From assembly GCF_000699445.3 (NCBI RefSeq), contig NC_067198.1, positions 32,392,536 to 32,456,535 of the forward strand: a DNA stretch of 64,000 nt, in the 5' to 3' direction. The notes beneath the pieces were generated by a model that made no database searches, was not told where the DNA came from, and saw only the letters and a program-made list of their open reading frames with translations. Position numbers and translations under genes: made by a program. This document shows positions 1 through 10,100 of this stretch, piece after piece; the first letter of the stretch is position 1, and each line of letters opens with the position of its first letter. This DNA comes from Schistosoma haematobium (lineage: Eukaryota > Platyhelminthes > Trematoda > Strigeidida > Schistosomatidae).

Positions 1-1119
1 TTTAAAAATGGGTAGATGTTGACGCTTATGATAGTAATGATCTGGAATGTCGATTGAAATGGAGTAGACATTAATAGAACTGTGTCGTAGCCGTTTTTCT
101 CTCATTTGGTGAACAAATTTTCCGTACTGTTTTTAATTGGTGTAGTAATTAAAATTAATACACCAAAACTTCTGGTATTAAATATTCTCTAGTGATATTT
201 CTCGTTCTTTTGTAGTGAATTAAACTTACTATCGTAATTAACTCAGTTTACTATCAGATACATAAATTGATATTATTTCACTCTTTTTGATCTAAATGTA
301 AAAGTCGGACCTACAAAGTTCACGATAAATAATAGTCTTTTGTATTGAAAAACACGATAGCATTCACGTTATTTTCGGATAGTGCATAAAAATATTTCTT
401 TACTATCTGAAAGTTTCTTAATTCAATTAAAAATACTTTTTAATTGTCCTTCATTGAATAGTAAGTGATTAACCGTTATATTTAAGATGTCATCCATGGC
501 ATCGGGAACATTAATATTCAAATTAATGGTCGTTACAAGGTATAAAGCCAACACTAGGCATCAGAAGTTATGTAGGATATGCTGACACTGATCTCATGTT
601 AGCGTATCTACAAAGCCTACTCTACTCTATATTCTTCCTATCGTTTTGAAGACAACTAATCTAGATGTACACCAGAAGCTAGTTTAGCTCTTTTGTCATT
701 GTAGCTTGAATTTTGTAAACGATCTCATGGTTTTCTTTTTTCATAGTTATAGTTTTACGTAGTCCGCTTTTACTGTTTATCTTGCTGATTGTGTTATCAT
801 TAGATTGGTTCCAGCTATTACCAAATTATTAAAACGATGTAAAACATTTAAAAAAGATACATATTCGAAATTAAGTTTCCAAATCTTAAGGCTTGCAGTA
901 GCCGAAAACATGTAGAACAATTCGTAAATTCATTTAGATTTATGCACTACATAATGGTGGAGAGGTATGTGAAGAACAGCAAAATTTAAGGTATATACTC
1001 CTTTGAACCAAGATTATTGTTGGGATGGAATAGATGGAATGTGAGTCCTATACTCCATTACTAACTGAATTCCATCTATTTCACACCAATTTTCTTGATA
1101 ATGGCTATATCGAGGCAAT
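1..1119. other. Non-coding stretch, nothing recognised
   Basis: AT-rich sequence with no convincing coding frame, RNA gene or repeat that I can match to another place in the window. It ends at the left target-site duplication of the LINE that follows. Confidence 0.5.
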
Positions 1120-1132
1120 TCATACACAAGAT

Positions 1133-1282
1133 TATTTTTATTTACTTGGACACATAAATATTGGTACAAGAGGGCACAAAATATATATGCGCCTCAAAAA
1201 ACAATGAGAATTCGAAGAGAAAAAAAAAGAAGGTAAGGAGCGTAAAAAAAGAACAATAACGAACAGATTAGTGTAAGGTAGT

Positions 1283-1330
<48 letters not shown>

Positions 1331-2592
1331 GGGAAACGGAAAGATACAATCAGAAGAAATCCTTCAGTTAAGGAAGATACAACCATTTTTTAAATGAAAG
1401 TAAAAGGTTACAGCAGGATCGCCACTGGCTTCTATTCTGAGCCATATCTGATAACGTCTCTAGCCACTGTGTCTCACTATCTCTCGGACCCCAGCCAGGG
1501 AGTCGTGAAGGTCCGACAGAAGCCAGCCCTTCGCAGCTTTCTTTCATATCACGACACCATGTCATGCACTGACCACCTCTCCGCTTCTTCCAAACAGTCC
1601 CAGAGTCGGCAAATGATGCACGACGTGTAATTCTCTGGGACGACATTCGTAGAACATGTCCAAGCCACCGAAGTCGATGTTTCAAGATGGTGACACCAAT
1701 TGCATTATCGTCTCTGTGCCCGAACACACGATGCCGAACCTCTGCATTACTGACATGGTGTTGCCACTGAATGTCAGCAATCCTTCGGAGACAGCGACGA
1801 TCGAACACAGAGAGTTGTTTAACATCCTCAACTCGGAGAGGCCAGGTTTCACAAGCATAGAGCAAAACTGCTCTCACCGACGCGTTGTAGATCCGACCTT
1901 TTACAGTCAGACTAACATCACGAAGGCGCCAAGGGTGGCCCAGATTGGCATAAGCCGCTCTGGCTTTCACTGTACGTGCATTGACCTCATCACTCACACC
2001 CCCACCAGCACTTATGCAGCTACCCAGATACACGAACTTTTCGACTACGTCTATCTGTTCACCATCCAGGGTGAGTACAGGATTAGAATCCTGCCAGTCT
2101 TGTAGAAGTACTTTGCACTTAGAAGGTGCGAAGCTCATACCGTACCTAAGGACACTGGTTGCCGACTGATTAAGTGCGGATTGCATAGCTTGGGCATTAT
2201 CGCACAGTAAGACAATATCATCCGCATACTCAAGGTCGAGAAGTCTCTCTCCAAGCAACAGATCCACACCGCCATTAATTACATCCACCAGAGCTGTTTC
2301 CAGACTGTCATCGATGGCAAAGTTGAAGAGGAATGATGAGATTAGGCAACCATGCCTAACCCCACTACTCGAATGGAACAATGAAGAGAGGTGATTGTAT
2401 GCCCTCACTCTACCCGAGGTGTTTGTGCATAGGGCCTTTAAGATGTTAATAAACTTCCCAAACACACCGTTCTCCAATACACAATGCCAGAGTACAATCT
2501 TGTCCAACGAATCAAAGGCAACCCTTATGTCAATAAACACTACGATTGTTGGCCTTTGATAAGTATGACGGTGTTCTAACATTTTTTTCACG
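1133..2592 (-). mobile_element. 5'-truncated RTE-clade LINE with 13-bp target-site duplication
   Basis: A non-LTR retrotransposon lies on the minus strand. The 13-bp word TCATACACAAGAT occurs exactly at 1120-1132 and 2593-2605, bracketing the element as expected of target-primed reverse transcription. The 3' UTR on the minus strand holds a (TTA)n microsatellite (about 1283-1328) and ends in an A/T-rich tail (GTAAATAAAAATA) beside the left duplication. The 5' end is cut inside the reverse transcriptase domain, so endonuclease and upstream parts are missing. The intact remaining frame and perfect duplication suggest a fairly young insertion. The family is probably SR2/Perere-3-like RTE; the exact family is not settled here. 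Confidence 0.9.
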
Positions 2593-2618
2593 TCATACAC
2601 AAGATATCCATATCCCAA
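1368..2618 (-). CDS. Reverse transcriptase C-terminal part of an RTE LINE (truncated)
   Basis: This 416-codon open frame encodes the palm and thumb of an RNA-dependent DNA polymerase plus the LINE C-terminal region. FIDIRVAFDSLDK is the first catalytic-aspartate block and YADDIVLL is the catalytic YADD box. The C-terminal signature LRWLGHVLRM and a final DMAQNRSQW block are typical of schistosome RTE elements. The first nine codons (2618-2592) lie across the target-site duplication, outside the element, so the apparent ATG belongs to host DNA and is not a native start. No endonuclease domain is present, so the copy could not move on its own. No frameshift or stop interrupts the remaining domain. 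Confidence 0.9.
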   Translation of the reverse strand: MGYGYLVYDVKKMLEHRHTYQRPTIVVFIDIRVAFDSLDKIVLWHCVLENGVFGKFINILKALCTNTSGRVRAYNHLSSLFHSSSGVRHGCLISSFLFNFAIDDSLETALVDVINGGVDLLLGERLLDLEYADDIVLLCDNAQAMQSALNQSATSVLRYGMSFAPSKCKVLLQDWQDSNPVLTLDGEQIDVVEKFVYLGSCISAGGGVSDEVNARTVKARAAYANLGHPWRLRDVSLTVKGRIYNASVRAVLLYACETWPLRVEDVKQLSVFDRRCLRRIADIQWQHHVSNAEVRHRVFGHRDDNAIGVTILKHRLRWLGHVLRMSSQRITRRASFADSGTVWKKRRGGQCMTWCRDMKESCEGLASVGPSRLPGWGPRDSETQWLETLSDMAQNRSQWRSCCNLLLSFKKWLYLP

Positions 2619-3066
2619 TCAAGACTGACTAAATTTCAGTCGAAAATATCAAGAACGAGATAATCCAAACAATCAGGATTACTGTTATTTCACGAAGCAT
2701 ATTGTTCCAAGCTTCCCTAGAATAACTTGTGAAATATAACGGTAGATACTTATAGTTTATGACCAACTATCATCTGCCCTAAGTTTGCACTGGCATGCCA
2801 GTCAATTGAGAACTTAACTCAGATATATTTTTTACTTGAGAAATAGTATTCAAAAGTAAATAAGATATTTTTCAAAATATTTTTTAGAGAATAATCCATA
2901 ATATATACTAACAAGTTTACTATTTTAAAATTGATATAAGTACAAATCTAAAAACAAAGACAGAATTAAGTACTAAAACATGGGAATTCAACTTATCAAA
3001 ATTGTCAGAATATGTTAGTGTGATAGCAGAAATAGGGAATGGTAAGCATAAAAGTACTGATACATT
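2606..3066. other. Spacer between LINE and PK-like gene
   Basis: AT-rich sequence without a recognisable gene. It covers the downstream flank of the PK-like gene on the minus strand. Confidence 0.5.
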
Positions 3067-3072
3067 TTTATT
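3067..3072 (-). terminator. Poly(A) signal of the PK-like gene
   Basis: The minus strand reads AATAAA about 31 nt downstream of the TGA/TAA-type stop at 3104-3106. This is the canonical position for a short 3' UTR. Confidence 0.55.
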
Positions 3073-3103
3073 TCAGCAAGTAGAATGAATATAATTCAAA
3101 CAA

Positions 3104-3330
3104 TCAGTTTTCAGAGATGAAAGAGGATTGTGATTTAACAAAAGATAGAGGAACATTTTTAGGTGGAACTTCACAAATACGCACAGTATTGGTAGAACCA
3201 CTTCCTGCCTTTTGTCCAGTAACCACTATAATTTGATCACCAGCACCAACGAAACCTCGCATTTTGGCAAAATCCAATGCCGCATTCAATCGAGCATCCA
3301 TATCATGGGACCATTCACATAATTTCTCGC
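3104..3330 (-). CDS. PK-like exon 9 (C terminus)
   Basis: Encodes residues 476-550 and the stop: GEKLCEWSHDMDARL (W482 and R489 positions kept), VGAGDQIIVVTGQKAGSGSTNTVRI (normally VLTGWRPGSGFTNTMRV), and a C-terminal tail of about 19 residues beyond the usual end. Confidence 0.93.
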
Positions 3331-4165
3331 CTATGGAAGAAATAATTTGGTTATATTATATTGAAGTGGAAAGAAAATCAATAATTCATTCAAGACACGG
3401 TGAAAGCGCTTGTTTTAACATAGTAAAATTGGAAAAGTTTACGGAAATTAGGGAATATTTTTATCATTCCTGTGTAGAACGACTCTTTGCTACAAATCCC
3501 AACGATATATAGACGACAATGTTTTCTGACCAGTAAATCAGTCCCTAGTGCAATGACGTATGGTTACAGACTTTTAAAATATAATGCTCACTGACAGAAT
3601 CAGCTTTGTAGGTACGAACATGACACTTTATTATTATTAAGACTATCTGCTTGTCAGTCAGTAAGCACGTAGAACTTCGTACGTACGTACATCAGTTCGA
3701 GTTGCCATACCACATTAGCACAGAGATGCAGTTGTCGATTCAAATCCCGTAGCAGTAGAGGTGGTAAGAGTATAAGCAGTTAAAAGGGCGGCCTGCCTGA
3801 GCATCTGGACTACCTGTTCCTGCCATCTAGATATTTCAACAAGTTATCTATTTTTGTTTGTTTTAATATATCATTATGTTTATTAATCGCATAACCTATT
3901 TTGCTGCGTTTCTGAAAAGTGTACAACCTTTCGTTGTCAAAGTTACAAAAAAAAACTCAATAAGAGACAATGTGGTTGCTGGCAATAAACAGCGAAAAGA
4001 ATGCACATTATTCAGATGTTCATTTACCGAACTGCTAACATCTAACTGGCGATCACTCGGTATTTATCGCCAGGACCGACCAAGAAGAAAGAAACGGAAA
4101 CTTGTTGAAATACTTTACGCTGAGAATTCTATATTGTACCAAAATTATAATATTGAATAAAGCTG

Positions 4166-4196
<31 letters not shown>

Positions 4197-7100
4197 TAAT
4201 AATAATAATCGGAAAGATTAGGGTCCGAAGATATTATTCAGGGAGTATAATCCAGTGAAACAAATTTGTAAAGAGAAAAAAGAGACATGAAGAATTCAGA
4301 AGATTAGAATTTGGGAGAACAAAAAGAGTGCATACACCTGCACCATTACAAACGATTTTGAGCCATGTCATTCAGGGTCTCTAACCATCGGTTGCTATCG
4401 TCTCTCAGATCCCAACCAGGTAGTCTACACCTACCAACATGGCTCAGTCCACCTGTCAGTGACTTCATGGATTTGTGTCATGTTTTGGTCTGGCCGACCC
4501 TAGCTTTCTTCCAACCTACTCCTATACCATTGAACATCACACGTCGAGGCAGTCGGTAGTTGGGCATACGTAACACGTGTCCCAGCCATCTCAACTGATG
4601 AAGTTTCACTACGTCATTAATTGATTTGCCATCCTTACCTAGTACCCGTTTCCTAACAACTGTGTTACTTACTCGATGGTCCCAGGATATACGAGCAATG
4701 TTTTGAAGACACCTATGATCAAATACTAGTAGCCTACGAATATCGTCTACTCTTACCAGCCATGTTTCACTGCCATAAAGTAGGACGGGACGAACTGCTG
4801 CGCAGTAAACCCGTCATTTGGTTGATAGACGGATATCTCGCCCACGCCATAAATGACGCAATATGGTAAAAGCTAGTCGAGCCTTCTGTATCCGTGCTGA
4901 GATTTCGTCACACACCAGACCACAAGGGCTGACGAGACTTCCAAGATAAGTGGAGCGGTCGACATGCTCAATTACTTCACTCCCTATCGAACCATCTAGG
5001 TTAGATTACTTTCAGTCATCATTTGGGTCATGAATTCTAAAAATATTGACTGAAGAAAATTAGATATGAACAGTGAACTGAAAGTACAGCAGGTTGATAG
5101 ATTTATAGATACTCACCCGTATAAACAAATGGATGTATACCACGAATGGAATGACATTTCCGTGCTATTTCAGGTCGTCTCATAATTGCAACAACTGGAC
5201 AAGAAGGGTGAAATGAAGCTATGGCTAAGGCAGAACTAAAAAAATAAAGTGAAAAAAAAGTATAAATCAAAGCCAGTTGATTTGTGAGAAGTAGAAATTG
5301 CTAAACCACAAACAACTGTGTTACATTGAGTAAAAAAATACAATTATGAATAACATATAATCTAACGTTAGGTGGCTAAATAGACACCATTTACCGATAA
5401 CAAAAATTTTTTAGTAGTGCGTGAACATCTGGTTGTGATAGGGTTGGTTGCATTTAAAAGGATCGCTGAGTGACCAAATTCTGAGAAATGGGTAGATCGC
5501 TTTAAACAGAAAGGGTTAGGTATGTGCTAACTCGGTATTTAAAAAGGATTCCATGTTAAACAAAATACTAGCGAAGGAATTTTATGATCATCAGGTGAAT
5601 AATTTATGGCGCAACCATAAAACACTCCATAAATCTAGTGATAGTCATAAAGTCAAAGACCGACTTTTAAAATACTGTCTGAAGAAAACTATAAGTTACA
5701 ATGGAATGTCTTAAGTGAAATGAAGCACAGAAATGAACGCTTCATGCGACTTTACACTTACCGTCCAGAAGTAGTTATTACAAAAATGGCAGATGAATTT
5801 GATGTAGTGGAAGCTTCAACAGCAGCTAAACATGCAAAGTATGCTGGATCCCATGTTGATAATCCTCTTACTTCTCGAGCTGTCTTAAGGTCTATCCAAA
5901 ACCTTTCATGAAAAATAGTGGACTCGGCTTCACGACAAGTCTGACCAAAAAGAAACAATTTATGAAAACGTAATCAAGATTGGAAGCAGCTGAATAAAGT
6001 TAATTTTACATAGTTTAAGTGAGCTGACTTGTTGGAATAAAGGTAAGAGACACTGAGATACGAATTGTCATAAAAGTATCTTTAAGAACTTTAATTTTTC
6101 ACTTAAGAATTCACCATTTCGTCTTTTTAGATATTAGATTTAAAAATTAAGGCTTAAAAGGTTTGGACTTAGTCTTACGTTTAATTCGTCAGGTTAATAT
6201 GCCCTAAAATCTAATTATAACAAATTTTTAACTTAATCTACAACTAAACATCGATTGAATAAGCAATCCCTGAGAGCAGTGAGGAATCATACACGAGTCC
6301 TGAGGTCAAATTTATAGTTCTGAATTATTCATTCGATAGAATAGCACAGATTCACAAAGTAACCACATTCATTTTCACGAAAGTGTGTTGAATGTTCTTT
6401 GATTACTTTTTATAATTACACGTTCAGCTGAACATGTAATAATTACACCATTTATAGCGACAATATAGCGAGTCAATTCATATAATATACCCTCTTCAAC
6501 CAGCGTAATTTTATATTGATTTCCAGGATGAGACACCATTCAGACTTTCACATCACAACCCAAACAGTATAGCTCAATCCTGTTTTACAGGAGGACCAGA
6601 TACTACCCAAGACAGAGTTTGATGGAGAATGCTGGTTGGCGGCTTATGCTCCTCCACGAGGAGTAACCGGCGCGAGTACGTAAGCATAGCGGGTCAAAAT
6701 AAGGAATGGAGCAATACCCATAAGGGGATATTATATGTCACTAACTAGGAGTACTCTGATATCATTCTGTTTTAATAGTTAAGGGGCAAAATAGAAACAA
6801 GGGATGTTCCCACACATTATGCACATAGCATTTTTAAGGTTGATAGTGGACATGACAGAGGAACTGATAAACGTCTCATAGCTATACAGTGATCTCAGCT
6901 ATAATACCATAAAACAACACAACCAAGTACTAAATTGTTATTACTAAGGCAGTATCATTTATTACTCTCAATATTCTTTTTGGTATATATTCTCTTGTTA
7001 TAAACTGCAATTCTTAATAAAGTGATTAAGAACGCTGGCTTCATTGACATGCACCCACAGATATCCTGTCCTTCAAACACCAGGTTTAGCTAGATACCAA

Positions 7101-10100
7101 TAAACTGTTATGAAATAAACTATTCTACCAGTAAAAAATAACAGACGAGATAATTTTCAAGCTTCTCGAGGTGAATATTTAGCTATTTAATTATCAGATC
7201 CAATAAAGAGTTGTCACTTTTTGTACCATAAAAAAAGATGATGAAGTACTTTGTAAAGTTAAAATACCCGATAGCGAAATATATGTACTACTTTCCTACG
7301 CAATCTAAACTTTGGAGAGGATACTACGTTCGACTCCAATAAACAGAAATTGGGAACACTGTTTACGTAGAAAGTGTCATGCAAATAGGACATGGTTTTC
7401 AAAACTGAATTTAAAATCATGGTCACACTGAAATCTACAAATTGGCATTATAAACGTACAAACTAACATACCTTATGTAAGACTGTCAGTGATTCTTTGG
7501 GAAACAATCCTCTGGAAGTTTCAACAGTCAGTATAAGTCCATCGGCACCATCGAGGACGGCATTAGCAACATCGCTTATTTCTGCTCTGGTTGCACGCGG
7601 TTTAAACCTCATTGACTCAAGTAAGTGAGTTATAACAAACACGGGTTTTTGGAATATATTACATTTGGCAATTATTTGTTTTTGTATCTGAAAAACTTTT
7701 TCGTTTGGATAACATAAGCTGAGGCTACCACGCCCGATGATGATTCCGTCAGAATATGTCATTATATCATGTAAACTGAAAACGAGGATATTGATTCGAA
7801 GTAGAAGTTAGCAATTACACTTACTATTATCACATTAATTTGTTAGGAAGACAATGTAGTAGTACCATGTTTAATAAATGAGCTTATCTTAGGAGTCTTA
7901 ATACGCAAAGCTTAAATATAAAAAAAATATGGTTAAGAAACGTACTATCATTGATACTTGTCCAAAGGTAAGGGATATGTTTTTAACGTCTCAAGTGGAT
8001 GGAATGGGTATGAAATGACGACTCAATGTTTGACGGAATTTACAAATAAACGATGATGTAGTAATAAATTACCATAATCGCAAAAAACTTCAAAAGCCGT
8101 ACGAAACTACACCAAATCCACAACAGAACTGACAACTTTGAACAGTGAAGTACTGACAGACATGGTTAATCATTATAACAAGTTAAGGATTACTAAGTAA
8201 TGATTGATTGGTTAATTTTGATGAATGTTGGTAACACAACTAAGTTTCTGATGTATTATATGTTCGTATTTCATAAACATCTTTACATAGTAAAGTATAT
8301 TTGGAAAGACTAATGTGGCTTACCTCACTTAGAGATGATAATGAATAACAGCATGACATGGGCAGCGAGATATTGAGCAGTATTAATTCTTGACACAATA
8401 AACTAAGACATTCAGGCTAATTGATTTGATGAGATGGAGAGCAAGTGCTCAAAATACATCGAAGTATTTATTCTTGGAAATTAGCGTTATATATGGCTGT
8501 AAATAAATAAATGACTCTGTAAGTATTCGATATTAACGCTGATCTCTTTAATTTACCGTATACATCTCTAGCTGAAGGTACTCAGTCAACTATCCGCACC
8601 AGACTACGTTTAGGTACGTCGTGATGCTTATCTCTTACAGCTAATCAGCTTAGATTATATACTTCTCGATTCATCGATCAACTAAATATATCTTCAAAAC
8701 CTTTGATTCCTGACTTCTGGTTTGACTGGCTTTGGAACCCTCGATTAAAATGGTGTTCCGTGCAACAGCTCTGTCGGTTAATGGGTATCCGTCACATCAT
8801 CAATTAAGAAGGAATTCATCAGTTTTGAAGTCACAACTACTGTTGTGAGAACCACGACAAAAATTAGCAGTGAGTAAGAGGTAACTAAAACGGGATCAAC
8901 TTGTGATAGACAAATAACATGTAGACGCCACACATAATAAAGTTTTATGTATCTGATTCTAAGATGTAATAAATACAGTTTGTGAATGTTGGTCATTTTG
9001 CGTAAGTTAGCAAAACTTTTAGTCCTTTCAAGAAATGCAGTAAAAAAACCTAGTACCGTTATGTAAACAGCTAGACAATAAGAATAGTGGGATTATGATA
9101 CATTGACTATATGCAATTTAGAGTTCCAAAACATGCAGAATTGGTTAAACTTTCCTGAACTAAACTGGATAATTGTCATACGCAATATGAAGACATCGTG
9201 GACGTATATTGAAGTCGGGTCTAGAAACAGAAATGTGTTAAATGGATAGCTAGACTTAGGGCTTGTTTTACATGGTAAGTTTGAACTGCATACCAGACTT
9301 CTATAATGAAGAAATAAAAGGCTAATGGAAGTAGACCCTACGTTATCATCAAGACCCAATCGTTATCTTGCATTGGTCTTCAGCAATAAGGAAAGATCTA
9401 TCGACCTATATTAATCCCTGCAGTTTGTAACACTGTGGAGGTCCAAGCTCGTTTTGAATATATCAACAGAAGGTGCTGATATTGCGTATTGCGGTAGAGA
9501 ATTTTAGAAATCTTATTTACTAATCTAATTAAATAATGAACGATATGAACTTTCCTAAATAGATTGTTTTCGTAACGAATCTAATAATTACGACTAAATG
9601 AAACAAATATGTAGATCTGCATAGATGTTAAATTTATCGTAATAAACTAGATGAAATATGATATTAATTACACAACCAAATATGGTAACGCAGATTATGA
9701 AAATGGCTTACTTTTTAACCGAGTCCTTGGTTTCTATCTTTGCAAAGAGTAAAATGTCTTTGCCCAAAATATTTTTAGCTTGAATAATTTGGTCGACGTT
9801 AATAGAATAACCGGTAAAAACATAATCAACCTAATTATAAGACTGTTATTATTTGGATACAACCTGGCACTGAACAGCGAATTCCAAGTCACTTTTATAA
9901 AGGTTATTAAATGTTGCTTCGTACATCCTTTCACATGGGAAGTGAACACGTTTGTAACTTCCAACCTCACCTACAAAAAATTATATCCAGGTGCGAAATT
10001 ACCTCCTTGTTCAACAAAACAACTTATGCTATCCACTTCAACACCACGAACAATCAAAGATATTATGCCTTCATCTATGTAAATTCGATCCCCGGTTGCG

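Larger units (their letters stand above)
3331..5116 (-). other. PK-like intron 8 (1786 nt)
   Basis: Nearly all of this last intron is a minus-strand LINE copy (about 3649-5015) that itself contains an extra segment of about 430 bp. Confidence 0.75.

Noticed and set aside
1283..1328. (AAT)n as a stand-alone microsatellite
   Set aside because: It lies within the 3' UTR of the LINE, inside the target-site duplications, so it is part of that element.
1394..2105. Plus-strand frames across the LINE
   Set aside because: Antisense of the reverse transcriptase; no domain of their own.
3264..3512. 82-codon plus-strand frame
   Set aside because: Antisense shadow of PK-like exon 9 and its intron.
5720..5911. 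63-codon plus-strand frame
   Set aside because: Antisense shadow of PK-like exon 7.
9734..9970. 78-codon minus-strand frame
   Set aside because: It is a different reading frame of PK-like exons 4-5 and the mini-intron; the family alignment needs the spliced frame.
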